The position numbers and the translations under genes are program-made. Positions 1 to 7,521 of a stretch of DNA of 16,276 nucleotides are shown here, piece after piece; position 1 is the stretch's first letter, and every line of letters starts with the position of its first letter. The DNA comes from a bacterium (GTDB lineage Bacteria; Bacillota_I; Bacilli_A; RF39; UBA660). Below the pieces are notes generated by a model that was not told where the DNA came from, did not search any database, and was given only the letters and a program-made list of their open reading frames with translations. The stretch is taken from assembly GCA_029012525.1 (NCBI GenBank), contig JAQXMG010000035.1, forward strand, positions 1 through 16,276, read 5' to 3'.

Positions 1-801
1 GGAAAACATATCAGTAATATTATAAAAATAAGTGAAAACGAAGAAATAATAGGTTGTATTCCCGTAACTGATTTTTCATTAAATAATAACGTTGTTATAG
101 CAACTAAATTTGGTATGATTAAACAAACAAAACTTGCTGAATTTAAAGTAAGTAGATATTCTAAACCAATTTCATGTATAAAATTAAAAGAAAATGATAA
201 TGTTGTTTTTGCTGATCTTAACAGATATAATGACGTTTTTGTAGCAACAAATGATTCATATGGATTATGGTTTAGTTTAAATGAAGTTCCAGTAAGTGGA
301 ATAAAGTCAAGTGGAGTAAAATCAATTTCTTTGAGAAAAGATGAAGTGGTATCTGTTTGCAACTTTGATAGTAGTTTTGAATATTTAACAGTATTTAGTG
401 ATAAAGAAACTGCGAAGAGAGTAAAAATAAATGACTTAGAGAAACAAACTAGAGCAAAAAGAGGATATTTAATAATGAAAGAAGTAAAAAGTAATCCTCA
501 CAAAGTAAAAAAAGTATTTATTGTTGATAATAAAAAGATATTTGGATTAAAAAAATTACAAACAATTGATTATATAAGAAATACTGAACTTCCAATTCTT
601 GATAGAATAAAAACAGGAACGTCAATTTCAAAAGATGAAATAATGGACATTTTTAAAACAGAATCACTTCTAAAAAAAGATGATTTAACTGAAGAAACAA
701 AAGATATTGATAAAGATGAAAATGATGTTAAACCTGTTCAAATTTCACTTTTGGAAATAGATGATAAATTAAAACAAATAGATGAATTTTTAGGAAAATA
801 G
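1..801 (+). CDS. parC: DNA topoisomerase IV subunit A, C-terminal part (left end cut by window)
   Basis: The reading frame is open from base 1, so only the last 266 residues are present and the catalytic breakage-reunion domain lies outside the window. ParC pairs with ParE to form topoisomerase IV, which unlinks daughter chromosomes. What is visible is the C-terminal beta-pinwheel, with repeated blade motifs such as ATKFGMIKQTKLAEF, followed by RYSKPISCIKLKENDNV, GVKSISLRKDEVVS and LEKQTRAKRGYL. This pattern matches ParC/GrlA of Bacillota better than GyrA: the GyrA-box (QRRGGKG-like) is absent and the RYSKP segment is typical of ParC. The acidic, Lys-rich tail ends at a TAG at 799-801. No terminator follows, so read-through into ylbD is possible. 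Family assignment is by recalled sequence similarity. Confidence 0.88.
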   Translation, partial: GKHISNIIKISENEEIIGCIPVTDFSLNNNVVIATKFGMIKQTKLAEFKVSRYSKPISCIKLKENDNVVFADLNRYNDVFVATNDSYGLWFSLNEVPVSGIKSSGVKSISLRKDEVVSVCNFDSSFEYLTVFSDKETAKRVKINDLEKQTRAKRGYLIMKEVKSNPHKVKKVFIVDNKKIFGLKKLQTIDYIRNTELPILDRIKTGTSISKDEIMDIFKTESLLKKDDLTEETKDIDKDENDVKPVQISLLEIDDKLKQIDEFLGK

Positions 802-846
802 GTACAAAATTACAATAATATGAATATAATTAACTAGGTGAAGAAT

Positions 847-1206
847 ATGTCTTTGAATAATTTTAAATCATTTGTAAAAGAGCATCCTAGCCTAGTTAAT
901 TATGTTAGAAATAATGAAATGACTTGGCAAGCTTTCTATGAATTATTTGACCTTTATGGGCCTACTAATCATGTTTGGGACAAATATTTAGGTATAACTA
1001 GTACAACAAGTGGAACTTTAAAGGATTTCTTTTCTCTTTTTAGAAATATTGATATGAATGAATTACAAAAGGGAATTGGTTCTATTCAAAAAGGAATAGG
1101 ATATGTTCAAGATTTCTTAAAGGAAAGATCTTCTGATAATTCTAATGTAGAAAAGGAAAAAAGCACTTATGAACCAAGGCCACTTTATAAATATTTTGAT
1201 GATTAA
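847..1206 (+). CDS. ylbD: YlbD-like putative spore coat protein
   Basis: This is a 119-residue protein resembling the YlbD_coat family. The match is in the N-terminal part, where FKSFVKEHPSLVNYVRNNEMTWQAFYELFDLYG mirrors the family pattern of 'FK.FVK.HP.L...VR.....WQ.FYE'. The middle is Gly- and Ser-containing with an amphipathic repeat (two QKGIG units near residues 75-87), and the C-terminus is charged. I chose ATG 847 over the upstream GTG 838 because AGGTGA at 836-841 is a good ribosome binding site for 847 and would overlap the GTG. A TATAAT at 825-830 could serve as a -10 element, but no convincing -35 is seen. The stop overlaps the ylbE start (TAATG), implying translational coupling. 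In Bacillus the homologue is annotated as a coat protein; its role here is inferred. No signal peptide is visible. Confidence 0.72.
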   Translation: MSLNNFKSFVKEHPSLVNYVRNNEMTWQAFYELFDLYGPTNHVWDKYLGITSTTSGTLKDFFSLFRNIDMNELQKGIGSIQKGIGYVQDFLKERSSDNSNVEKEKSTYEPRPLYKYFDD

Positions 1207-1427
1207 TGAATATTAATACTCAATATAAAATAAAAGGCAATTTAAATAATTTAAGATATTTAAGAGAAAAGTCATATTGGTATAAATATTTGAATAGAAG
1301 CTATGAATATTTAAAATATTTTGAAGATGAAATGAAAAAAGCTTATAAGTTAACTCCTGAAGATAGAATGAAAAAAATGGCTGATGGAATAGATTCTTTG
1401 TCAAAAATTATGGATATATTAAGTTAA
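1206..1427 (+). CDS. ylbE: YlbE-like small protein
   Basis: A 73-residue protein with the YlbE-like signature: LRYLREKSYWYKYLNRSYEY corresponds to the family's 'L..FIR..P.WYR.LSR.P.E' block. A helical segment follows, containing FEDEMKKAYKLTPEDRMKK and ending SLSKIMDILS. The molecular function of YlbE is unknown; in Bacillus it lies directly downstream of ylbD, and that order is kept here. The ATG at 1206 overlaps the last base of the ylbD TAA, so translation probably depends on coupling. The stop codon lies inside the loop and stem of a strong intrinsic terminator, which marks the end of this transcription unit. The minus-strand reading frame across this gene has no supporting start signal and was not called. 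Confidence 0.72.
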   Translation: MNINTQYKIKGNLNNLRYLREKSYWYKYLNRSYEYLKYFEDEMKKAYKLTPEDRMKKMADGIDSLSKIMDILS

Positions 1428-1442
1428 ATATATCTTTTTTTT
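1413..1442 (+). terminator. Intrinsic terminator after ylbE
   Basis: Perfect 8-bp stem GATATATT (1413-1420) / AATATATC (1427-1434) with a 6-nt AAGTTA loop, followed directly by eight T residues (1435-1442). The stem is A/T-rich, but its position over the ylbE stop codon and the long T-run make it convincing. Confidence 0.7.
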
Positions 1443-1450
1443 AATATTTT

Positions 1451-1459
1451 TGTTATAAT
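1451..1459 (+). promoter_or_regulatory. Extended -10 promoter for the pilin-like gene
   Basis: TGTTATAAT is a perfect extended -10 (TG-n-TATAAT) lying just after the ylbE terminator and 21 nt before the ATG at 1480. No clear -35 is seen in the T-rich stretch upstream. The same TGTTATA(A/C)T form recurs before lon and before the alanine symporter gene. Confidence 0.5.
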
Positions 1460-1479
1460 TACTATGATAGGTGATATTG

Positions 1480-2538
1480 ATGAGAAATAATAAAGGATTT
1501 GCTGTAACAACAGTAGTTTATTCAATTTTAATACTTTTAACATTATTTATGTTTATGGTTTTAGCTTTATATCGAAATACATATAAAAATCAAAAAGAGT
1601 TTATAACTGATGTGAAAAACGAATTAAATGATTATTTAATAGAAGAGTATACACCTAAGGATACTAATCCACCCAGTTGTACATTAAAAGTTATTGATAA
1701 AAATAGTACTACTAAAACCTTAATTATAACATCAACTGATATTGACTTAGATGAAGAACCATATTTATTTGATGGTGGAACTTATAGTGGTATTAACAAA
1801 AAAGATATTACCGAAGATGGTACATATAGTGCTTATGTAAGAGATTTATCTGGTAATGTATCGAGAGCATGTAGTGTCACTGTTGTATTTGATAACGAGC
1901 CTCCAACTATAACTAAAACAGTTACTGGAGGAAATGGTACTGCTACGATTAATTTTACAATAACTGATTCAGGAAGTGGTCTTTCAGGATATGCGGTAAC
2001 AACATCAACTACAACACCAACAAGTTGGACTTCTATTTCAGGAACATCTTATAGTGGATCGTTTACTAAAACAAGTGCAGGAACTTATTATATTCATGCT
2101 AAAGATGTAGTGGGAAATAAAGATTATATTGCTGTTGTGTTAAGCTTATCAAGAAATAGTAAATGTAGCTGTCAAACTTATGTTCAAAGTTGTAGTGAAA
2201 CATGTACAAATACAAGTTGTGCTGAGTATGATACTTGTGCAGCTTGTGGATGTGCTTCATATAATTCAAATTGGGTATATGGTAGTTATTATAATAGTTC
2301 AACAGGAAGTACTTCACAAACATGTAATGCCTATGGTTGCTATAAAACAGTATGTACTTCTGGAAAATGTCATGAAGATGATACATATTCACCATATTGT
2401 TGTAGAGATGCAACTAGATATTGTGGCGCTTATAAGAGTTGTTCATCATGTAGTTGTTTAAGATATAATCAAAGTTGTACTACAACTTGTCGTGATACAT
2501 CAACTTGTGAAACATATAAAGCTTGTTGGTTGTCTTAA
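1480..2538 (+). CDS. Pilin-like surface protein with Ig-like domains and a Cys-rich C-terminus
   Basis: A 352-residue protein of unrecognised specific function. The N-terminus MRNNKGFAVTTVVYSIL resembles a type IV prepilin leader: a short basic segment, a KG|F cleavage site, then about 22 hydrophobic residues (8-30). The usual Glu at mature position 5 is missing (Thr there). Residues about 60-145 and 145-225 look like two beta-sandwich (bacterial Ig-like) domains, each with a 'GTY..(Y/H)(V/A).D..GN' ending: DGTYSAYVRDLSGN and AGTYYIHAKDVVGN. From residue 228 on, about 125 residues contain 22 cysteines in CxC and CxxC groupings plus many Tyr/Ser/Thr, with an internal repeat. ATG 1480 is preferred over GTG 1471 because AGGTGA at 1469-1474 fits the former. 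I infer an exported, membrane-anchored or pilus-like adhesin. No sortase motif and no other pilus gene is present. Confidence 0.65.
   Translation: MRNNKGFAVTTVVYSILILLTLFMFMVLALYRNTYKNQKEFITDVKNELNDYLIEEYTPKDTNPPSCTLKVIDKNSTTKTLIITSTDIDLDEEPYLFDGGTYSGINKKDITEDGTYSAYVRDLSGNVSRACSVTVVFDNEPPTITKTVTGGNGTATINFTITDSGSGLSGYAVTTSTTTPTSWTSISGTSYSGSFTKTSAGTYYIHAKDVVGNKDYIAVVLSLSRNSKCSCQTYVQSCSETCTNTSCAEYDTCAACGCASYNSNWVYGSYYNSSTGSTSQTCNAYGCYKTVCTSGKCHEDDTYSPYCCRDATRYCGAYKSCSSCSCLRYNQSCTTTCRDTSTCETYKACWLS
2164..2520 (+). repeat. Imperfect cysteine-rich protein repeat within the surface protein
   Basis: Two related blocks are visible in the translated C-terminus. The first begins CSCQTYVQSCSETC (from 2164) and the second begins CSCLRYNQSCTTTC (near 2452). 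They share the pattern CSCxxYxQSCxxTC followed by a TS..C..Y..C segment. A second half-unit, C(A/G).Y..C..C.C..YN, also occurs twice (about residues 247-264 and 310-328). This gives roughly two copies separated by a more divergent linker with eight further cysteines. Spacing of cysteines, rather than other residues, is what is conserved. Confidence 0.55.
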
Positions 2539-2544
2539 AGTTTG

Positions 2545-2573
2545 TTGACTATAATTTTAAAAAAATATATAAT
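2545..2573 (+). promoter_or_regulatory. SigA-type promoter for ezrA
   Basis: TTGACT (2545-2550), a 17-nt spacer and a perfect TATAAT (2568-2573). The predicted start of transcription near 2580 leaves a short leader that contains the AGGTGA ribosome binding site at 2584-2589. This is one of the best housekeeping promoters in the window. Confidence 0.7.
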
Positions 2574-2593
2574 TAGTTATGGTAGGTGAAGTT

Positions 2594-4309
2594 ATGAAAC
2601 TAGAATATTTTTACATACTTTCTGGTATTGCTGTTTTTGTAATACTACTACTTGTATTTTTTTTAGTATTTAAAAAACGCAAAAAATATGGTTTACAAAA
2701 AGAATTACAAGAACTAGAACGCCAAAGAAATCTTATTGTTTCAACTCCAATTCCATCTGAACTTGCCAAAATAGAAGTAATAATAAAAAATGAAAAATTA
2801 GAAGAAAAATATAATGAATGGTGTGAAAGATATAAAAATATTAAAGAAGTTAGATTTTCTGAAATAACAGATGTTATCTTAGATATAGATGGTTTAATTG
2901 AACAAAATGATTTAAAGGAAGCAAAGAGTCGTATTCAAGATTTAGAAATGGAAATATTTAAACTTAGAACAACTACCGATAATTTACTTGATGAAATAAG
3001 AGAAATAACCATGAGTGAAGAAAGAAATAGAGCAATTATAACAAAACTTAAAAGTAGATATAGAGAGCTTCAAAGAACTTTAGAAAACAATAAAAATGCT
3101 TATGGAGATATTTATAAATATATTGAATTACAACTAGAAAATATTGAAAAAAGATTTACCGATTTTGAAACAGTGATGGAAGATAATAATTATAGTGAGA
3201 TTGTTTCAATTGTTAAAGTGATAGATGAGATGATTGCTCATATTAGTACAGTTATTGAAGAAGTTCCTGATTTGATTTTATTAACAAATAAAATTATTCC
3301 AGAAAGAATAAAAGAAGTTAATGATACTTATACAACTATGCTTGGTAAAAGTTATCCACTTGATTATTTAAATGTTCCTTATAATATTTCTCAAATAGAA
3401 CATAAAACAAAGGAAATTGTAGATAAAATAAAGATTCTTAATCTTGAAGAGTGTATGTTCTCGCTAAAAACATTTTTGGATTATCTAGATAATTTATTAA
3501 ATGATTTTGATGTTGAAAAAAGAAGTAGAAAGATATTTGATGAAGTTGCAAAATCATTTAGGGAAAAGTTAAACAAAATAAATAAGATAGTAAGTGATAT
3601 TTATGAACAACTTGATGATATAAAATCTATGTATAACTTAACAAGTGATGATTTGGAAGAATTTTCTTTAATTAACAAAAATTTGCTTGAAATAAATAAT
3701 ACTTATAATAATATCATTGGAGACTTGAAAAATAAAAGAGAGCCATATTCAGTTTTAAGGGAAGAAATAGAAAAATTGACTATTTCTTTACAGGATGTTG
3801 AGGAAAGATTTGACGCTTGTTTAAGATCACTTGGAAGTATGAAAGAAGATGAACAAAGGGCAAGAGAGCAATTAGATGAAATAACAGAACTTTTAAAGAA
3901 ATGTAAAGCTAATATCAGAAGTTATAATCTTCCTATTATTTCTAATAACTATTTTGTTGAGTTATCAGAAGCTAATGAAGCTATTTATGAAATAATAAAA
4001 GAATTAGAAAAAACTCCAATTACTATAAAAACATTAAACATAAGGGTAGATACAGCAAGAGATTTATCACTTAAACTTGCAAGCACAACTAATGAAATGG
4101 TTAAAACTGCTAAACTTTCTGAAATGATTATCACATATGGTAATAGATACAAACCACTTGATAAAGATATAGAAAAAGGACTTGATGCTGCTACTCAGTT
4201 ATTCTTTAAAGGAAATTATAAAAAATCTCTTGAGACATCAATCGCATCAATTAATATAATTGAACCTGATATTTATAAAAAAATGTTAAACATGTATAAA
4301 AAAAATTAA
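2594..4309 (+). CDS. ezrA: Septation ring formation regulator EzrA
   Basis: A 571-residue EzrA homologue, close to the usual length (about 560-570). EzrA is a membrane-anchored cytoplasmic protein that restrains FtsZ ring assembly and helps coordinate division with wall synthesis. The order is as expected: a short outside N-terminus, one membrane segment at residues 5-26, the basic stop KKRKKYG, then about 540 residues of heptad-rich coiled coil with almost no Pro or Gly. Conserved spots include EKYNEWCERY near residue 70 and the C-terminal YGNRYK motif at 515-520, equivalent to the 'QNR patch' (YGNRFR-like). It is followed by the family-typical A...FF.GNYKKSLE. I start at ATG 2594, served by AGGTGA at 2584-2589, rather than ATG 2579 five codons upstream. 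It has its own promoter and a strong terminator, so it appears monocistronic. Confidence 0.92.
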   Translation: MKLEYFYILSGIAVFVILLLVFFLVFKKRKKYGLQKELQELERQRNLIVSTPIPSELAKIEVIIKNEKLEEKYNEWCERYKNIKEVRFSEITDVILDIDGLIEQNDLKEAKSRIQDLEMEIFKLRTTTDNLLDEIREITMSEERNRAIITKLKSRYRELQRTLENNKNAYGDIYKYIELQLENIEKRFTDFETVMEDNNYSEIVSIVKVIDEMIAHISTVIEEVPDLILLTNKIIPERIKEVNDTYTTMLGKSYPLDYLNVPYNISQIEHKTKEIVDKIKILNLEECMFSLKTFLDYLDNLLNDFDVEKRSRKIFDEVAKSFREKLNKINKIVSDIYEQLDDIKSMYNLTSDDLEEFSLINKNLLEINNTYNNIIGDLKNKREPYSVLREEIEKLTISLQDVEERFDACLRSLGSMKEDEQRAREQLDEITELLKKCKANIRSYNLPIISNNYFVELSEANEAIYEIIKELEKTPITIKTLNIRVDTARDLSLKLASTTNEMVKTAKLSEMIITYGNRYKPLDKDIEKGLDAATQLFFKGNYKKSLETSIASINIIEPDIYKKMLNMYKKN

Positions 4310-4340
4310 AATAAGTTAGAATGTTCTAACTTATTTTTTT
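4310..4340. terminator. Bidirectional terminator between ezrA and the convergent gene
   Basis: Twelve-base inverted repeat AATAAGTTAGAA (4310-4321) / TTCTAACTTATT (4324-4335), which forms about an 11-bp stem with a 4-nt loop. It is followed on the + strand by a T-run to 4340. On the minus strand it is followed by TTTAATTTTTTTT (complement of 4298-4310). The stop codon of the minus-strand gene (4331-4333) sits within the stem. Confidence 0.8.
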
Positions 4341-4876
4341 CTTACCATTGGTTTAGTTTTAAATACCTCATTTGCAACCTTTTGATAATTTTCTAAAATA
4401 TTATTTTCTTTTAATTCTTTTCTAAAGTTAATGACTTCTTCTTCTGATATTTTTTTTAATTCAAAACAAGTATATAATTTATAATTTTCATAACTTTTAC
4501 CAAAAGCAAAAATATGATCACCAACACAAAATTTATTTAAACTAGTTAGGTCAAATTCAGTTCTAGTTTCAAGTTCATATCCATCATTATCAATACATTT
4601 TGGTATTGCAATAATAAATTTTTGATATTTTTCTGGAATATTATTTTCTCTAAACTTTTTTTCTAAATCAACTTGTTCTATTCCTCTATCACTAATGTTA
4701 TAACTTGGATTTTTCTTTAAATTTAATAATGCTTGTTTTGCATTAACATAAACATTCCAAAACAATGTATACACAGAAAAATAATCATTACTTTTGTTAC
4801 TAACACTTTTATCAAAAAATAAATCATTTTTTTCCATAAAAAAATAAAATATGTTGTTTTGTTTTTCTACTATCAT
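4331..4876 (-). CDS. Hypothetical cytoplasmic protein with a duplicated motif
   Basis: I do not recognise this 181-residue protein. It is mixed alpha/beta in character with no signal peptide or membrane segment. The start at 4876 is chosen because GGTGAG lies 4 nt upstream; ATG 4888 is four codons earlier, without a ribosome binding site and very close to a TATAAT (complement of 4893-4898) that would serve as -10. A short motif occurs twice: FRENNIPEKYQK (residues 75-86) and LKENNILENYQK (155-166), suggesting duplicated helical hairpins flanking a beta-rich middle (IIAIPKCIDNDG, then VGDHIFAFGKS). The C-terminus is basic (MVRKK). It stands alone between ezrA and lon, convergent with ezrA and divergent from lon. 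Coding status is supported by length, a shared terminator and the plausible start. Function is unknown. Confidence 0.65.
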   Translation of the reverse strand: MIVEKQNNIFYFFMEKNDLFFDKSVSNKSNDYFSVYTLFWNVYVNAKQALLNLKKNPSYNISDRGIEQVDLEKKFRENNIPEKYQKFIIAIPKCIDNDGYELETRTEFDLTSLNKFCVGDHIFAFGKSYENYKLYTCFELKKISEEEVINFRKELKENNILENYQKVANEVFKTKPMVRKK

Positions 4877-4892
4877 ACTACTCACCATATAA

Positions 4893-4898
4893 ATTATA
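4893..4898 (-). promoter_or_regulatory. Possible -10 element of the hypothetical gene
   Basis: The complement of 4893-4898 reads TATAAT, 16 nt before the preferred ATG at 4876, with GGTGAG in between. No convincing -35 is visible at 16-18 nt, and the region is very A/T-rich, so this is tentative. Confidence 0.35.
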
Positions 4899-4926
4899 AC
4901 ATTTTAAAAAAAACAAAGGTATATGT

Positions 4927-5010
4927 TTTACAAAAGTTTACAAAAAATATTAATTGTGTGAATTATTGTCATTTTTTTCCATTTACAAAAAAAAGTTAAA
5001 AATTTGTAAA
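4927..5010. repeat. Four copies of TTTACAAA upstream of lon
   Basis: The 8-mer TTTACAAA occurs at 4927-4934 and 4937-4944 (direct, 10 bp apart) and at 4982-4989. Its reverse complement TTTGTAAA is at 5003-5010, so the last two form an inverted repeat with a 13-nt gap. All lie in the 187-nt gap between the divergent hypothetical gene and lon, just upstream of the lon promoter. They could be regulator binding sites. They are not CIRCE or CtsR consensus sites. Confidence 0.35.
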
Positions 5011-5015
5011 ATTTA

Positions 5016-5043
5016 TTGCTAAAAAAAAATATATTGTTATAAT
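5016..5043 (+). promoter_or_regulatory. Promoter of lon
   Basis: A weak -35 TTGCTA (5016-5021), a 16-nt spacer, and a perfect extended -10 TGTTATAAT (5035-5043, hexamer 5038-5043). The leader then carries AAGGAG (5061-5066), 9 nt before the ATG. Confidence 0.6.
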
Positions 5044-5075
5044 AATAAGTATTGTTTTTGAAGGAGTGATAATAT

Positions 5076-7421
5076 ATGAATCAGACAACTTTACCTGTTA
5101 TTATTCTAAAAAATATTATTCTCTTCCCAAGTGGTGAAATTAGATTAGAATTAGAAAATGAATCTGATAAAGAAATATTGAATTTAGCGGAAACTTATTA
5201 TGAAAAACATATTTTAATTGTTCATCAAACCGATATTTTAGAAAAAAATATTGATTTAAATGATTTGCCTAATATTGGTGTATTAGGTTATATAGAAATG
5301 AAAATTGATTTGCCAAATAAAAAAACAAGAGTAGTTATTCGTGGCTTGAATAGGGTAAAAATAGAAAATTATAAACAAGAAGATAATACGATTGTAGCGG
5401 ATATTAAAAGTATTAATTGTGAAAAATTAGATAAAGTTGAAGAACTTGCTTATATAAGAAGTCTTGTTAAACAATTTGAATATTATATTGATAATAATCC
5501 TTCGATGAGCAATAGTATTTTAAGTAAAATCAGAAATTTAACTGATTTAGATAGATTAACTGATATTGTATGTATTTCGATGCATCATAGTTATGATAGA
5601 AAAATGGAATATATAAATGAAATTAATCCAACTGTTAGAACAACAATGTTACTTGAAGATATAAACACCGAATTAAAAATTGTTACTTTGGAAAAACAAA
5701 TCGAAGAAAAGGTTAGTAAAAATATAGAAAAGCAACAAAAGGAATATATTTTGCAAGAAAAATTAAAAGCAATAAAAGAGGAACTTGGAACATCTTTTGA
5801 TAAAGATTTTGAAGTTAATGAATTAAAAATAAAAATTGCTAAAAGTAAATGTCCTAAAAATATTAAAGATAAGTTATTCAAAGAATTAGATCATTTTTCA
5901 ATTACTCCAATAACTAGTCCTGAAATTGGTATTATTAGAAATTACATTGATTTAATGTTAGACCTTCCATATGTTAGTACAACTGATAATAAAAATTTAG
6001 AAATTGCTAAAAAAATTCTTGATGAAACTCATTATGGTTTAGATGATGTAAAATCACGCATAATTGAATATCTTGCACTTAGAATATTTTCTAAAAAGGA
6101 AAATGGTCAAGTTCTTTGTTTAGTAGGTCCACCAGGAGTTGGAAAAACTACTCTTGCTAAAAGTATTGCTCGTGCAACTTGTAAAAATTATGCTAAAATT
6201 TCTGTTGGAGGAGTAAATGATGAAGCAGAAATAATGGGCCATAGAAGAACTTATGTTGGAGCAAGTCCTGGTAGAATAATTAATGGTATGATAAAAGCAA
6301 AAAGTAATAATCCAGTTTTTGTAATAGATGAAATAGATAAGCTTTGTAAAGATATAAAAGGTGATCCTTCATCTAGTTTGCTTGAAGTTTTAGATAAAGA
6401 GCAAAATAAAACTTTCACTGATAATTATGTAGGAGAACCTTATGATTTATCTAAAGTAATGTTTATTTGTACTGCTAATTATATTGAAAATATTCCCGTT
6501 GAATTATTAGATAGATTAGAAATAATTGAGATAAATAGTTATACTGAAAAAGAAAAACTTTTAATTGCTAAAAATCATCTAATAAAAAAGATTATTTCTA
6601 ATTTAGGTGTTGATCCTGATATGCTAAAATTCACCGATAAAGCTATTTTAAAGATTATCAGAAGTTATACAAAAGAATCAGGAGTTCGTGATCTTGAAAG
6701 AAAGATAGAAAGCATTGTACGAAAGATTATAACTGAAATCGTATTTGATAAAAAAGACAAAAAATATTTAATTACTGAAAAAGAAGTAGAAAAATATTTG
6801 AAATTAGAAAGATATTTAGAGAATGATTTTTGCTATGATGGTATAGTTGGTGTTTCTAATGGCATGGCTTATACCTCTTTTGGAGGAGATATTCTTCCTA
6901 TTGAAATAAGTATTTATAAAGGAAAAGGAGATATAGTTGCAACAGGTTATCTTGGAGAAATATTTATTGAAAGTGTAAAAACAAGTATTGGTTATATTAA
7001 AAGTAATGCTTTAAAACTTTCAATAAATCCATCAATTTTTGAAAAAAATGATATTCATATTCATATACCTGAAGGAGCAGTAAAAAAAGATGGACCAAGT
7101 GCTGGAATTGCTATAACAACTGCAATAATAAGTGAAATAAAAAATATTGAAATACCAAAAAATATTGCAATGACTGGAGAAATAACTTTAAAGGGAAAAG
7201 TTTTACCTATCGGAGGTTTAAAAGAAAAGATAATTGGAGTAAAAAAGTATGGGGTTAATAAAATATTTTTACCAAAATCTAATGAGAAAGAACTTTTAAA
7301 TTTGGATAAAGATATCACTAAGGATATTGAATTTATTTTAGTATCAAACTATAGTGAAGTTATTGATAATTTAAACTTCAATTTTAAAACAAAAGATAAT
7401 AAAATTTTAATACATAATTAA
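5076..7421 (+). CDS. lon: ATP-dependent serine protease Lon (LonA type)
   Basis: A 781-residue Lon protease, full length for the family (about 770-810). It unfolds and degrades damaged and regulatory proteins in the cytoplasm as a hexamer. The N-terminal substrate-binding domain opens with LPVIILKNIILFPSGE, followed by the helical region (QKEYILQEKLKAIKEELG). The AAA+ module has Walker A GPPGVGKTT at 351-359, then IMGHRRTYVGASPGRI and Walker B VFVIDEIDK. The protease domain has the catalytic serine in KKDGPSAG (Ser675) and the catalytic lysine in GGLKEK (Lys718), 43 residues apart as in Escherichia coli and Bacillus Lon. Nothing key is missing. AAGGAG at 5061-5066 sets the start. It has its own promoter and a terminator, so it is probably transcribed alone. 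The repeats upstream may regulate it. Confidence 0.96.
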   Translation: MNQTTLPVIILKNIILFPSGEIRLELENESDKEILNLAETYYEKHILIVHQTDILEKNIDLNDLPNIGVLGYIEMKIDLPNKKTRVVIRGLNRVKIENYKQEDNTIVADIKSINCEKLDKVEELAYIRSLVKQFEYYIDNNPSMSNSILSKIRNLTDLDRLTDIVCISMHHSYDRKMEYINEINPTVRTTMLLEDINTELKIVTLEKQIEEKVSKNIEKQQKEYILQEKLKAIKEELGTSFDKDFEVNELKIKIAKSKCPKNIKDKLFKELDHFSITPITSPEIGIIRNYIDLMLDLPYVSTTDNKNLEIAKKILDETHYGLDDVKSRIIEYLALRIFSKKENGQVLCLVGPPGVGKTTLAKSIARATCKNYAKISVGGVNDEAEIMGHRRTYVGASPGRIINGMIKAKSNNPVFVIDEIDKLCKDIKGDPSSSLLEVLDKEQNKTFTDNYVGEPYDLSKVMFICTANYIENIPVELLDRLEIIEINSYTEKEKLLIAKNHLIKKIISNLGVDPDMLKFTDKAILKIIRSYTKESGVRDLERKIESIVRKIITEIVFDKKDKKYLITEKEVEKYLKLERYLENDFCYDGIVGVSNGMAYTSFGGDILPIEISIYKGKGDIVATGYLGEIFIESVKTSIGYIKSNALKLSINPSIFEKNDIHIHIPEGAVKKDGPSAGIAITTAIISEIKNIEIPKNIAMTGEITLKGKVLPIGGLKEKIIGVKKYGVNKIFLPKSNEKELLNLDKDITKDIEFILVSNYSEVIDNLNFNFKTKDNKILIHN

Positions 7422-7433
7422 TTTATTTTATAG

Positions 7434-7457
7434 AAAAGTACTTAATGGTGCTTTTTT
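7434..7457 (+). terminator. Intrinsic terminator after lon
   Basis: Stem AAAAGTAC (7434-7441) / GTGCTTTT (7448-7455) with one G-U pair and a 6-nt loop TTAATG, running into TTTTTT. It lies 12 nt after the lon stop codon. Confidence 0.6.
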
Positions 7458-7471
7458 ATATTATATTTTTT

Positions 7472-7499
7472 TCATTTTAACAATTTTTCTACATATACT
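7472..7499 (+). promoter_or_regulatory. Candidate sigma-E-type promoter before the spoVID-like gene
   Basis: TCATTTT (7472-7478), a 13-nt gap, then CATATACT (7492-7499). This resembles the sporulation sigma-E pattern (TCATATT and CATACAAT) with 6 of 8 matches at -10. Bacillus spoVID is sigma-E dependent, so the reading is reasonable. A housekeeping TATACT (7494-7499) is an alternative but lacks a -35. Confidence 0.35.
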
Positions 7500-7521
7500 T
7501 AAAGCGTAAGGAGGAAAAATT

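Noticed and set aside
1213..1404. Minus-strand 63-codon frame across ylbE
   Set aside because: Fully antisense to a recognised gene, Leu/Phe/Asn-rich as expected for the complement of A-rich coding DNA, and without a start signal.
2099..2461. Open frames on both strands overlapping the Cys-rich region of the surface protein
   Set aside because: They are out-of-frame shadows of the TGT-rich coding sequence, with His/Tyr/Val-rich compositions and no ribosome binding sites.
7061..7318. Minus-strand frames within lon, also at 5591-5881
   Set aside because: Both lie inside conserved Lon domains and have hydrophobic compositions typical of antisense frames in AT-rich genes.
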